NCBI RefSeq assembly: GCF_036962685.1
Contig: NZ_JBALOP010000007.1
Span: 1-64,000, forward strand
From: Ferdinandcohnia sp036962685
GTDB taxonomy: Bacteria; Bacillota; Bacilli; Bacillales; Bacillaceae_L
Length of the DNA: 64,000 bases
Direction of reading: 5' to 3'
Positions within the stretch are counted from its first letter, which is position 1; the number at the start of each line of letters is the position of its first letter. Positions 51,677 through 60,707 of the stretch are shown piece after piece. The notes under the pieces are model-generated. The model was not told the DNA's origin, did not search any database, and was given only the letters and a program-made list of their open reading frames with translations. The position numbers and the translations under genes were made by a program.

Positions 51677-51867
51677 GTATTTGTTACATTATACTGATAA
51701 AAGAAAATTGCGGTTACATTTGTCTTTTTATCTATGAATAAATTAATTTGTAGTTTACTGCAAGGGTTTTCAATTGTCAGTTTTTATTCGTCCTAATACA
51801 TAATTTTGGGGATGAGGAATTAAAAGAGTACCTTGAAGGTGCGGTTTATTACTAAGGGGGGTAAAGT

Positions 51868-52476
51868 ATGGCGGGAAATCGTGAATTTTTTAATCGCAGG
51901 CTTCATTCATTATTAGGTGTTATTCCAGTGGGAGTGTTCTTATTGGTACACTTAACAGCGAATAACTTTGCGACAAGAGGAGAAGAGGCATTTAACAGTG
52001 CTGCTGGATTTATGGGAAGTCTCCCATTTAGAATCTTATTAGAGGTAGTTGTTATTTATCTACCATTATTATTTCACGCGATTTACGGTCTGTATATTGC
52101 CTTTACTGCAAATAACAATGTGAGTAGATATGGTTTCTTCCGTAACTGGATGTTCTTCTTACAACGTATATCCGGAATCATTACTCTAATTTTTGTGGCA
52201 TGGCATGTATGGGAAACGCGAATTGCTGCTGCTTTTGGAGCAGAGGTTAACTTCCAAATGATGGAGGAAATCTTAAGCTCACCAGCAATGCTTGTTTTCT
52301 ATCTTGTAGGTGTAATTTCTACAATTTTCCATTTCTCAAATGGACTTTGGTCATTTGCTGTTAGTTGGGGGCTAACTATAACTCCTCGCTCTCAACAAGT
52401 TGCAACATATGTGACAATCATTATTTTTATTGCATTAACATACGTAGGTGTTTCTACAATTTTTGCTTTCGTTTAA
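51868..52476 (+). CDS. sdhC: Succinate dehydrogenase cytochrome b558 subunit
   Basis: Membrane anchor with heme b that passes electrons to menaquinone. The 202-residue protein has five TM helices (about 12-30, 55-80, 95-115, 135-160 and 175-200). Histidines at helix positions suit heme ligation (RRLHSLLGV near residue 13, LFHAIYGLY near 70, FVAWHVWETR near 113, STIFHFSNGLW near 155). GGGGGG precedes the ATG. First gene of sdhCAB. Confidence 0.96.
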   Translation: MAGNREFFNRRLHSLLGVIPVGVFLLVHLTANNFATRGEEAFNSAAGFMGSLPFRILLEVVVIYLPLLFHAIYGLYIAFTANNNVSRYGFFRNWMFFLQRISGIITLIFVAWHVWETRIAAAFGAEVNFQMMEEILSSPAMLVFYLVGVISTIFHFSNGLWSFAVSWGLTITPRSQQVATYVTIIIFIALTYVGVSTIFAFV

Positions 52477-52548
52477 GAATTTGAAAATTAGAACGTTCAC
52501 AGTTTTTATTACAAGCTGAACGATCTCTTTATTGGGGAGTGAGTTACT

Positions 52549-54309
52549 TTGAGTCAAGGAAAAGTTATCGTAGTTGGTGGTGGATTAGCTGGTTTGATGG
52601 CTACCATCAAGGCTGCTGAAGAAGGAACACAAGTTGATTTATTTTCACTCGTACCTGTAAAACGCTCTCACTCTGTTTGTGCACAAGGTGGGATTAACGG
52701 TGCGGTTAATACAAAAGGTGAAGGGGATTCTCCTTGGATCCACTTCGACGATACAGTGTATGGTGGAGACTTCCTAGCAAACCAAAAGCCAGTTAAGGCT
52801 ATGTGTGAAGCTGCACCAGGAATCATTCATTTAATGGACCGAATGGGAGTTATGTTTAACCGTACACCAGAAGGTTTACTTGATTTCCGTCGATTCGGTG
52901 GAACACAGCACCATCGTACTGCATTCGCTGGGGCAACAACTGGTCAGCAGTTGCTTTATGCATTAGACGAGCAAGTTCGTCGTCATGAAGTAGCGGGACT
53001 TGTAACAAAGTACGAAGGTTGGGAATTCCTAGGAATCATACAAGACGATGAAGGAATTTGTCGTGGTATCGTAGCACAAAACCTTCATTCAATGGAAATT
53101 AAATCATTCCCTGCTGATGCTGTTATCATGGCATCTGGCGGACCTGGAATCATCTTTGGTAAAACAACAAACTCAGTGATTAACACTGGTTCTGCTGCAT
53201 CAATTGTGTACCAACAAGGTGCATATTATGCAAACGGTGAGTTCATTCAAATCCACCCAACTGCAATTCCTGGAGATGACAAACTTCGCCTAATGAGTGA
53301 ATCTGCTCGTGGTGAAGGTGGACGAGTTTGGACTTATAAAGATGGTAAGCCTTGGTACTTCTTGGAGGAAAAATATCCTGCATACGGAAACCTAGTTCCA
53401 CGTGATATTGCAACACGTGAAATCTTCCATGTATGTGTAGATATGAAGCTTGGTATCAATGGTGAAAACATGGTTTACCTAGATCTTTCTCATAAGGATC
53501 CAAAAGAACTTGATATTAAATTAGGTGGAATTATAGAAATCTATGAAAAATTCATGGGTGATGATCCACGTAAAGTTCCAATGAAAATCTTCCCTGCTGT
53601 TCACTACTCAATGGGTGGATTATGGGTTGACGATCATCAACAAACAAATATCCCTGGTTTATTTGCTGCTGGAGAGTGTGATTTCTCACAACATGGTGCA
53701 AACCGCTTAGGTGCGAACTCACTATTATCAGCTATCTATGGTGGTATGGTTGCTGGTCCTAACGCAGTTCATTACATCAAAGGATTGAAGAAGGGTACTG
53801 ATTCCATTTCTTCAACTGTTTTCGATAGCCATGTAAAACAAGAGCAAGAAAAATGGGATAACATTATGTCAATGGATGGTACTGAGAATGCATACGTCCT
53901 TCATAAAGAGCTTGGTGAATGGATGACAGATAACGTAACAGTTGTTCGTTACAATGACAAGCTATTAAAGACAGACGAAAAGATTCAAGAGCTTATGGAG
54001 CGTTATAAAAACATTAATATTAATGACACATCTAAGTGGAGCAACCAAGGTGCTACATTTACTCGTCAATTACAAAATATGCTTCAGCTTGCACGTGTAA
54101 TCACAATCGGTGCCTATAACCGTAACGAAAGCCGTGGGGCACACTATAAGCCTGACTTCCCTGATCGTAATGACGAGGATTTCTTAAAAACAACTATGGC
54201 TAAATTTACTGGTGAGGATACTGCGCCAGCATTCCATTATGAAGAAGTAGATACTTCATTAATCACACCACGTAAACGTGACTATACAAAGAATAAGGAG
54301 GAAAAGTAA
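52549..54309 (+). CDS. sdhA: Succinate dehydrogenase flavoprotein subunit
   Basis: Catalytic subunit of complex II, oxidising succinate to fumarate. The 586-residue protein has the FAD dinucleotide motif GGGLAGLMATIKAAEEG (about 9-25), the flavinylation histidine in KRSHSVCAQGGINGAVN (about 40-55), HPTAIPGDDKLRLMSESARGEGG at the substrate site (near 240), and HGANRLGANSLLSAIYGG. It starts at TTG 52549. One base separates its stop from the sdhB start. Confidence 0.97.
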   Translation: MSQGKVIVVGGGLAGLMATIKAAEEGTQVDLFSLVPVKRSHSVCAQGGINGAVNTKGEGDSPWIHFDDTVYGGDFLANQKPVKAMCEAAPGIIHLMDRMGVMFNRTPEGLLDFRRFGGTQHHRTAFAGATTGQQLLYALDEQVRRHEVAGLVTKYEGWEFLGIIQDDEGICRGIVAQNLHSMEIKSFPADAVIMASGGPGIIFGKTTNSVINTGSAASIVYQQGAYYANGEFIQIHPTAIPGDDKLRLMSESARGEGGRVWTYKDGKPWYFLEEKYPAYGNLVPRDIATREIFHVCVDMKLGINGENMVYLDLSHKDPKELDIKLGGIIEIYEKFMGDDPRKVPMKIFPAVHYSMGGLWVDDHQQTNIPGLFAAGECDFSQHGANRLGANSLLSAIYGGMVAGPNAVHYIKGLKKGTDSISSTVFDSHVKQEQEKWDNIMSMDGTENAYVLHKELGEWMTDNVTVVRYNDKLLKTDEKIQELMERYKNININDTSKWSNQGATFTRQLQNMLQLARVITIGAYNRNESRGAHYKPDFPDRNDEDFLKTTMAKFTGEDTAPAFHYEEVDTSLITPRKRDYTKNKEEK

Positions 54310-54310
54310 G

Positions 54311-55069
54311 ATGAGTGAAAAAACAGTTGAATTTCATGTTACTCGTCAGGATACTCCAGATTCCGATCCTTATGTGATTAAATTTAAGGTACCCTACCGA
54401 AAAAATATGAACGTCATTTCCGCTTTAATGGAATTTCGTCGTAATCCGGTAGATATCACTGGAAATACAGTTGCCCCAATTACTTGGGATATGAACTGTT
54501 TAGAAGAGGTTTGCGGTGCTTGTTCAATGATTATTAACGGCAAGCCACGTCAATCTTGTTCAGCACTTATTGACCAGCTTGAACAACCAATCAAACTTGA
54601 GCCAATGAAGACATTCCCTATTGTACGTGACCTACAGATAGACCGTAGTAGAATGTTTGATTCCTTGAAAAAAGTCAAAGCTTGGATCCCAATTGACGGA
54701 ACATACGATTTGGGACCTGGCCCACGTATGCCAGAGAAGAAACGTCAATGGGCATATGAATTATCTAAATGTATGACATGTGGTGTATGTCTAGAAGCAT
54801 GTCCGAACGTAAACAGTAAATCTGAGTTCATTGGACCTGCTCCATTATCACAAGTTCGTTTGTTCAACGCTCACCCAACTGGAGCTATGAATAAAGGAGA
54901 ACGTTTAGAAACAATCATGGGAGATGGAGGCCTAGCAAACTGTGGTAACTCACAAAACTGTGTACAGTCTTGTCCAAAAGGTATCCCACTCACAACTTCA
55001 ATTGCAGCTCTAAACAGAGACACTTCTATCCAAGCATTCAGAAATATGTTTGGTAGTGACCAAGTCTAA
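54311..55069 (+). CDS. sdhB: Succinate dehydrogenase iron-sulfur subunit
   Basis: Transfers electrons from FAD to the membrane anchor. The 252-residue protein has the [2Fe-2S] site CLEEVCGACSMIINGKPRQSC (about residues 60-80), the [4Fe-4S] site CMTCGVCLEACP (near 156-167) and the [3Fe-4S]/[4Fe-4S] residues in CGNSQNCVQSCPKGIP (near 215-230). ATG 54311 has AAGGAGGAAAAG inside the sdhA end. A terminator follows. Confidence 0.97.
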   Translation: MSEKTVEFHVTRQDTPDSDPYVIKFKVPYRKNMNVISALMEFRRNPVDITGNTVAPITWDMNCLEEVCGACSMIINGKPRQSCSALIDQLEQPIKLEPMKTFPIVRDLQIDRSRMFDSLKKVKAWIPIDGTYDLGPGPRMPEKKRQWAYELSKCMTCGVCLEACPNVNSKSEFIGPAPLSQVRLFNAHPTGAMNKGERLETIMGDGGLANCGNSQNCVQSCPKGIPLTTSIAALNRDTSIQAFRNMFGSDQV

Positions 55070-55080
55070 TAGATAAGGCG

Positions 55081-55120
55081 AAAGCGCTCCTTCATGCAAA
55101 TGGAGGAGTGCTTTTTTTAC
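55081..55120 (+). terminator. Terminator of sdhCAB
   Basis: AAAGCGCTCCT-(loop)-AGGAGTGCTTTTTTT. Confidence 0.85.
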
Positions 55121-55238
55121 GAGGAGAACTTTTTTTGGTGTCCACTTTTAAGAAGTTGTGAAAAAACCTCCTTTTCCCCTTAGAAGATGGCACCACTTTA
55201 CCTTGACCTGAATAATCTTATGTAAGGGAGCTATTGGA

Positions 55239-55688
55239 ATGAAACATATTACGTATATCGATGATATTGAGACATGGGCAAATACATTTGAGTTTTTCCA
55301 ACCGATTCAAGTACGCTTTTCCGAAACAGATATGTTTGGACATTTAAATAACACTGTACCCTTTACTTACTTTGAAGAAGCAAGAATTCAGTTTTTTAAT
55401 CATCTTGGGTTTATGCAAAAATGGACCGACCAATCAAGTGATGCAATCCCAGTAGTTGCAAGCCAACAATGTGATTATTTGAAACAAGTCTTTTTTGGAG
55501 ACCAACTTAAGCTGTTTGTTAAAATTAATCAACTAGGCAATTCTTCAATGGATATTCACTATATGGCAAAGGACAAAGAGGGGTTCATTTGTTTTGTTGG
55601 AAGGAGTACATTAGTTCAAATGTCAAAGCTGTCAGGAAAAGGGAAACCATGGTCCGATGAGATGAAGCATATGTTAAAAAGCACCTAA
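55239..55688 (+). CDS. ysmA: 4HBT hot-dog acyl-CoA thioesterase YsmA
   Basis: A 149-residue hot-dog fold protein. The 4-hydroxybenzoyl-CoA thioesterase pattern is in VRFSETDMFGHLNNTVPFTYFEEARIQFF (about 25-53), with the catalytic-position Asp in ETDMFGH. It probably hydrolyses acyl-CoA thioesters; the substrate is unknown. It lies between sdhB and gerE as in B. subtilis and has its own AAGGGAG ribosome-binding site. Confidence 0.85.
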   Translation: MKHITYIDDIETWANTFEFFQPIQVRFSETDMFGHLNNTVPFTYFEEARIQFFNHLGFMQKWTDQSSDAIPVVASQQCDYLKQVFFGDQLKLFVKINQLGNSSMDIHYMAKDKEGFICFVGRSTLVQMSKLSGKGKPWSDEMKHMLKST

Positions 55689-55776
55689 CCTATATTGTAT
55701 GAGCTAAGTAGCACAATAATACCAATACACTAAAAAATAGACGCGAAAAAGTCTACATATCAACCTTTTAACAGTC

Positions 55777-55804
55777 ACAGCAACACTCTCCTTCTCATAC
55801 TATA
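55777..55804 (+). promoter_or_regulatory. Candidate sigma-K promoter of gerE
   Basis: CATACTATA (55796-55804) fits the sigma-K -10 pattern CATANNNTA; an AC at 55777-55778 sits 17 bp upstream as the minimal -35. gerE is sigma-K dependent in B. subtilis. Confidence 0.5.
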
Positions 55805-55868
55805 TTGTGACTAAATATATACCCATCCAGTAGTTCAGCTCGAACCTTAGCAAGGAGGGTTACAATAC

Positions 55869-56093
55869 TTGAAGGAGAAAGAGTTTCAACCAAAACCGCT
55901 ACTAACAAAAAGAGAGAGAGAAGTTTTTGAATTACTAGTTCAAGACAAAACAACGAAAGATATCGCAAATGAATTATTCATAAGCGAAAAAACAGTTCGT
56001 AACCACATTTCGAACGCGATGCAGAAGCTGGGAGTAAAGGGGCGTTCTCAAGCAGTTGTAGAGCTCCTTCGTATGGGAGAACTTGAACTTTAA
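55869..56093 (+). CDS. gerE: Spore-coat transcription regulator GerE
   Basis: Late mother-cell regulator that adjusts spore-coat genes in the sigma-K regulon. The 74-residue protein is a single LuxR-type HTH: LLTKREREVFELLVQDKTTKDIANELFISEKTVRNHISNAMQKLGV (about 12-57). Start is TTG 55869 with AAGGAGGG upstream; the length equals that of B. subtilis GerE (74). An intrinsic terminator lies at 56099-56141. Confidence 0.97.
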   Translation: MKEKEFQPKPLLTKREREVFELLVQDKTTKDIANELFISEKTVRNHISNAMQKLGVKGRSQAVVELLRMGELEL

Positions 56094-56097
56094 GTAT

Positions 56098-56142
56098 TAC
56101 CGGCTACACTTTACACAAGTAATGTAGCCGGTTACTTATTTA
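56098..56142 (+). terminator. Terminator of gerE
   Basis: CCGGCTACA-(14 nt)-TGTAGCCGG followed by TTACTTATTT. Confidence 0.7.
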
Positions 56143-56183
56143 GAGGAGTTCAAAAAGTCAGCCGAAAATGACACGTCGAATTT

Positions 56184-56265
56184 CTGCGTTGGCTTGCTTT
56201 TTCGTTCCTCACGTATTAACTGCATATGTTTCGTTCCTCAAAGCTGCGCCGCCTTGAAATTCTTG
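56184..56265 (-). repeat. Dispersed repeat family R2, - copy
   Basis: On the minus strand it reads GAATTTCAAGGCGGCGCAGC, TTTGAGGAACGAAAC, GCATATGCAGTTAATACGTGAGGAACG-type segments and AAGCAAGCCAACGCA, matching 12647-12726. The rest of 56142-56484 shows no further gene. Confidence 0.75.
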
Positions 56266-56484
56266 ATCCTTTTCAACCTCATCTTGAACACATTATTTAG
56301 TAAACAACTACATATTTCAAAATACTTGAACTTGCTTTTTGCGCGAAAAAAGTAGAAAATAAGAATAATATAGTTTTTTCCCTGAAATGAAAAAAGGTTC
56401 TTACGGATGACACAATTCACTAACTGCGACACGAAACAAAAAACAGTTAGATTTTTAACTAAAACTTTACTAGGAGAGGATGTA

Positions 56485-56943
56485 ATGACAGTTCAAGAGA
56501 GCAATGAAACAAAAGACTACCAAATAATCGCTGATACCGAAAAATCTCTTCGTTTTATTTCCGGTTTACTCAAACAAAAAGGTCGTGAAATCTTAAGTAA
56601 CTTCACAATTACAACACCACAATTTATTGCCCTTCAGTGGTTGCTTGAACATGGAGATATGACAATTGGTGAATTATCAAATAAAATGTACTTAGCATGC
56701 AGCACAACAACCGATCTTGTTGATCGAATGGAAAAGAATAATCTTGTCATGCGTGTAAAAGACCCGAAAGATCGACGTGTTGTTCGAATTCATTTACTTG
56801 AAGAAGGAGGACGCATCATCGAGGAAGTTATTAAAAAAAGACAAGATTATTTACACGAAATCATGGCAAACTTCTCTAGCGAAGAAGTGGTCCAACTAGA
56901 AAAAAGTCTAAAGAAATTACATCAAGAAATGCGAGTAGAATGA
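56485..56943 (+). CDS. ysmB: MarR-family transcriptional regulator YsmB
   Basis: A 152-residue winged-helix regulator. The MarR core is FIALQWLLEHGDMTIGELSNKMYLACSTTTDLVDRMEKNNLVMRVKDPKDRRVVRIHLLEEG (about 52-113), with the wing DPKDRRVVRIHL. Ligand and targets are unknown. ATG 56485 follows AGGAGAGG; the longer upstream frame is not supported. It ends 10 nt before racE, so the two are probably cotranscribed, as in B. subtilis. Confidence 0.88.
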   Translation: MTVQESNETKDYQIIADTEKSLRFISGLLKQKGREILSNFTITTPQFIALQWLLEHGDMTIGELSNKMYLACSTTTDLVDRMEKNNLVMRVKDPKDRRVVRIHLLEEGGRIIEEVIKKRQDYLHEIMANFSSEEVVQLEKSLKKLHQEMRVE

Positions 56944-56953
56944 GGCGAAACGT

Positions 56954-57748
56954 TTGAAAAGACCAATCGGAGTTATTGATTCCGGGGTGGGCGGTTTAAC
57001 CGTTGCTCGGGAAATAATTAGACAATTACCAAATGAAGAAATCATTTATTTAGGTGATAACGCAAGATGTCCGTACGGGCCAAGACCGAAAGAAGAAGTT
57101 CGTCAGTTTACATGGGAGCTGACGAACTATTTATTGTCACATGATATAAAAATGCTTGTGATAGCATGCAATACGGCAACCGCCCTTGTATTGGACGAAA
57201 TCCAAGCTGAGCTTTCCATCCCGGTAATCGGCGTAGTCTACCCTGGGGCAAGGACTGCTCTGAAGGTGACTGAAAATAACTATGTTGGTGTTATCGGGAC
57301 TGTCAACACAATCGAAAGTGGAGCATATGAAGATGCACTAAAATCAATCAACAATCAAATCAATGTCGAAAGTCTCGCATGCCCCCGATTTGTTCCGATT
57401 GTCGAAGCAGGGGAGTTTGTTGGCCACAAGGCTGAACAAATTGTAGCAGAATCATTGGAGGTTTTAAGAAGCAAAGAAATCGACACCTTGATTCTTGGTT
57501 GCACCCATTATCCACTTCTTCGTGACACCATCCAAGCCTATCTTGGAGATCGAATTAAGCTCATCGATTCCGGCGCCGAAACCGCCCGTGAAGTCAGTAC
57601 CGTATTGTTCTATAGTGGATTATTAAACAAAAAGACGAGAAAAAAGAATCATCTGTTCCTTACAACTGGTGAAAAAGAAATCTTCCAAGAAATCGCCACC
57701 ACCTGGTTTGAACAACCAGTGTATAATGTGAAGTCAGTAAAGCTGTAA
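56954..57748 (+). CDS. racE: Glutamate racemase
   Basis: Makes D-glutamate for peptidoglycan. The 264-residue protein has IDSGVGGLTVAREI (about 7-20) with the base Asp, and catalytic cysteines in VIACNTATALV (near 72) and LGCTHYPLLRD (near 185). TTG 56954 is the start. A terminator (57755-57782) separates it from the tandem repeat array downstream. Confidence 0.96.
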   Translation: MKRPIGVIDSGVGGLTVAREIIRQLPNEEIIYLGDNARCPYGPRPKEEVRQFTWELTNYLLSHDIKMLVIACNTATALVLDEIQAELSIPVIGVVYPGARTALKVTENNYVGVIGTVNTIESGAYEDALKSINNQINVESLACPRFVPIVEAGEFVGHKAEQIVAESLEVLRSKEIDTLILGCTHYPLLRDTIQAYLGDRIKLIDSGAETAREVSTVLFYSGLLNKKTRKKNHLFLTTGEKEIFQEIATTWFEQPVYNVKSVKL

Positions 57749-57754
57749 AAAGCA

Positions 57755-57783
57755 GAAAGTCCCCGAGGTGGGGCTTTTTTGTT
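57755..57783 (+). terminator. Terminator of racE
   Basis: AAAGTCCCC-gaggt-GGGGCTTTTTT. Confidence 0.83.
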
Positions 57784-57882
57784 TGGTCTATGAAAAAATG
57801 CTGTGACCAAGGCTTACGGTACATGCTCGAAAGAAAAAAAGGTGAGTGTGTACCGCAAGAAAGGTTTAGTGGTACACGCTCG

Positions 57883-57957
57883 NNNNNNNNNNNNNNNNNN
57901 NNNNNNNNNNNNNNNNNNNNNNNNNNNNNNNNNNNNNNNNNNNNNNNNNNNNNNNNN
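57883..57957. other. Assembly gap or mask (75 N)
   Basis: Unresolved bases inside the 53-bp array. Confidence 0.99.
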
Positions 57958-58081
57958 TTAGCGGTACACGCTTGGCGGAAAAAAGGGTAATCTGTGTACC
58001 GCAAGAAAGGTTTAGTGATACATGCTTGAAAGAAAAAAAGGTGATCGTGTACCGCAAGAAGAGTTTAGTGGTACATGCTCG

Positions 58082-58245
58082 NNNNNNNNNNNNNNNNNNN
58101 NNNNNNNNNNNNNNNNNNNNNNNNNNNNNNNNNNNNNNNNNNNNNNNNNNNNNNNNNNNNNNNNNNNNNNNNNNNNNNNNNNNNNNNNNNNNNNNNNNNN
58201 NNNNNNNNNNNNNNNNNNNNNNNNNNNNNNNNNNNNNNNNNNNNN
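58082..58245. other. Assembly gap or mask (164 N)
   Basis: Unresolved bases inside the 53-bp array; the gap sizes are not in phase with the 53-bp period. Confidence 0.99.
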
Positions 58246-58414
58246 TTAGCGGTACACGCTTGGCAGAAAAAAGGGTAATCTGTGTACCGCAAGAAAAGCC
58301 TATTGGTACATGCTCGAAGGAAAACAGGAAAAATATGTACCGCAAGAATGAGATATACAGATATCTTCAGAACCGAAAGAAAAAGCATACTGCAACTATG
58401 TAGAAACCCCAGAA

Positions 58415-59338
58415 TCACTCTTTAAACTCATAATATGAATATTTTCCCAATGGAACATAATTGTAGTTGTTTGCAAGAACCTTTCTGATTGTTCTTTTAT
58501 CCTTAACAGTATTGCACCAATCAAAAATAGTCTTCGTTGTAATTCTCATATCAGGAAAAAGGAGTTTTAATTCTTTTACGCTCCTTAATACTGCTATCTC
58601 CATTTCTTCAACACTACCGCATTTTTTGTATATCAACTTATGTTGATTCCCACTTACCATAAACCCACTCCAACACACTGAACACAAAATCCCTTTTTCC
58701 AGTTTATCAAAACGATATGTAGGCAGTAATGAAAAAGGAGACTTCTTAATATGTAGTGACAGGAGCTTTTTTGCCAATATATGATGTTTCTCCACTAAAT
58801 GAGAAGATTGTGTATTTAAATTATTTATAAATCGTGTAAGTTGAGATGGAAAAATAATCGGCAGGTTGGGTGAAGCTTGATAGAGGTAAAATTCTGGATT
58901 TATAAAGACGAGGTGACCTTCAACTGTGAGGTTGGATCCAAGCTGATGGAGCAATTGTCTAAAGAGAGATTGACTTCGTGAAAGCTGCAGCAAGGGGTTT
59001 TTGATCTCTTTTCCTGAGGATAAACTTTGCCAACGATCCCCATTGATTACATAATCTCCTTCAAAGTTTTTTACCTCAAAAATGTGAATTTTGTTATGGG
59101 AGGTAAGGGTTGAATCAATTTGGTAATGAGTGTTGTTTGTTTCTAGATATAAATCATTGATGACAAGGCAATTAAGAGGGAGATCCCTTTCCAAACGTTG
59201 ATCAAACATTGTTTCACCAATATATCCTTTTTCGAGAGTAATGATTTTATTCTCGATTTTCTCGGAAACTTCCTTTCGTCCTCTGAGGAATCTTAATAAT
59301 TCTAATTCAGGTGGTTCGGTACGAGCTTTAATGATCAA
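58415..59338 (-). CDS. NERD-domain (nuclease-related) protein
   Basis: A 307-residue protein with a NERD domain (about 40-150). The restriction-endonuclease-like core shows YIGETMFDQRL, HYQIDSTLTSHNKIHIFEVKNFEGDYVI (D...E-V-K catalytic pattern) and a C-terminal region including a CSVCW motif. Such proteins are inferred DNA-processing factors; no specific function is established. Start TTG 59338 (MIIKARTEPPELE) follows AAAGGAAG and matches common NERD-protein N-termini; GTG 59365 lacks a ribosome-binding site. It is on the opposite strand and divergent from gerM. Confidence 0.82.
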   Translation of the reverse strand: MIIKARTEPPELELLRFLRGRKEVSEKIENKIITLEKGYIGETMFDQRLERDLPLNCLVINDLYLETNNTHYQIDSTLTSHNKIHIFEVKNFEGDYVINGDRWQSLSSGKEIKNPLLQLSRSQSLFRQLLHQLGSNLTVEGHLVFINPEFYLYQASPNLPIIFPSQLTRFINNLNTQSSHLVEKHHILAKKLLSLHIKKSPFSLLPTYRFDKLEKGILCSVCWSGFMVSGNQHKLIYKKCGSVEEMEIAVLRSVKELKLLFPDMRITTKTIFDWCNTVKDKRTIRKVLANNYNYVPLGKYSYYEFKE

Positions 59339-59512
59339 AAGCAACACTTCCTTTCTTAGTTTCACAATTATTTTAAATCTTCTATTCTATTTTTACAATC
59401 GATTCCCTTCTAAAACTGAAACATTTTGTCCATTTTTTTCACTAAAAAGCGGTCTAATTTGAAAATAGGGCTCGTATACATAGTAGTACAAACTGCCTTA
59501 GGAGGGAAAAGA

Positions 59513-60574
59513 ATGCGTAAAATAACTAAATCTGCAATAGCTGCCACAGTGGTTACGTCAACAGTGTTACTTTCAGGATGTGGTTTATTTGGTGGGAAGG
59601 AAGAAGCAAAACAAATGGATCCACCACAAAATGAAGCGGTTGATGAAACAGTAGCAAAAGGGGAAAACCCAGCTAATGAAGCAACTGATCAGGAAGAAGC
59701 GGCTACTGAAACAGTAAAACGTGACCTATATCTGATTGATGAGAATGGACTTGTTGTCCCATACACTGTTGATTTACCAAAGGAGGATGCGGCAGCAAGA
59801 CAAGTTCTTGAGTATTTAGTAGCGGGTGGACCGTTAAATGAAATTTTACCAGACGGATTCAGAGCGGTTATTCCACAGGATACGGTTGTGGATGTGAACT
59901 TGAAGGATGGAACTATTACGGCTGACTTCTCGAAGGAATTTGGAACCTATAATCCAGAGGACGAAGCGAAAATTTTACAAGCCATTACGTATACATTAAC
60001 CCAATTCGATAATGTGAATAACGTTGTAATCAGTGTGAATGGTTATGTATTAGATGAAATGCCTGTTGATGGTACTCCAATTCCAGCAGACTTAAGTAGA
60101 GCTGATGGGATTAATATTGATAACAGTGGTGTTGTCGACATTACAAACAGTCGTCCTGTGACTCTCTATTTCTTTGTGCAAAATGAAGAAGGCGAATACT
60201 ATGTTCCAGTGACGAAGCGTATAGAAAATACTGGAGATGACAATGTTAGTGCAGTGGTGAACGCGCTTATCAATGGACCGGACATGGGTTCAAATTTAAT
60301 TAGCGACATTCATCAAGATGTAAAACTTTTAGGGGCAAAAATGGAAGATGGAAAAGTAACACTTGACTTCAATGAAGCGATTTTTGGAAGTTTCGAAGAG
60401 AACATGATTTCAAAGCATGTAATAAACTCGTTGGTATTATCCTTAACTGAGCAACCTGAAGTGAAAAGTGTCGCGATAACAGTTAATGGTAAAGAAGATG
60501 TTGTTACTGAGGATGGAAAATCTTTAACTGAACCAGTAACTCGTCCTGCAAACGTGAATACAGGTAGTTTCTAA
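59513..60574 (+). CDS. gerM: Spore germination lipoprotein GerM
   Basis: A 353-residue lipoprotein required for normal sporulation and germination; in B. subtilis it supports assembly of the SpoIIQ-SpoIIIAH channel. The signal peptide ends in the lipobox LLSGCGLFGG with Cys at about 27. An acidic linker (about 30-75) precedes two GerMN domains (about 85-205 and 225-340), recognisable by the repeated ITADFSKEFG / VTLDFNEAIFG segments. ATG 59513 has GGAGGG. A terminator follows at 60582. Confidence 0.92.
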   Translation: MRKITKSAIAATVVTSTVLLSGCGLFGGKEEAKQMDPPQNEAVDETVAKGENPANEATDQEEAATETVKRDLYLIDENGLVVPYTVDLPKEDAAARQVLEYLVAGGPLNEILPDGFRAVIPQDTVVDVNLKDGTITADFSKEFGTYNPEDEAKILQAITYTLTQFDNVNNVVISVNGYVLDEMPVDGTPIPADLSRADGINIDNSGVVDITNSRPVTLYFFVQNEEGEYYVPVTKRIENTGDDNVSAVVNALINGPDMGSNLISDIHQDVKLLGAKMEDGKVTLDFNEAIFGSFEENMISKHVINSLVLSLTEQPEVKSVAITVNGKEDVVTEDGKSLTEPVTRPANVNTGSF

Positions 60575-60579
60575 AAAAT

Positions 60580-60614
60580 TTGGATGTGGACATCGTTCAC
60601 ATCCTTTTCTTTTG
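60580..60614 (+). terminator. Terminator of gerM
   Basis: GGATGTG-(9 nt)-CACATCC followed by TTTTCTTTT. Confidence 0.78.
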
Positions 60615-60707
60615 CAGGACGATAGAAAAGCAAAATTTTGCTATACTATATAAAGAATGGTTGGGCTAGTGGAGTCCACCTTTAGTGGAAGACAGGGGGT
60701 TTGTTTT

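Larger units (their letters stand above)
57801..58347. repeat. 53-bp tandem repeat array with internal palindromes
   Basis: Units of GTGTACCGCAAGAAAGGTTT-AGYGGTACAYGC followed by an A/G-rich spacer. Starts at 57994/58047 and 58282/58335 are exactly 53 bp apart. In each unit GTGTACCGC pairs with GCGGTACAC. Two N gaps interrupt the array. Open frames in it are repeat artefacts. Confidence 0.88.

Noticed and set aside
57801..58347. CRISPR array
   Set aside because: Near-identical units are directly tandem at 53 bp with no unique spacers, and there are no cas genes in the window.
57790..58403. Open frames across the 53-bp array
   Set aside because: They arise from the repeat's lack of stops, cross N gaps and have no ribosome-binding site.
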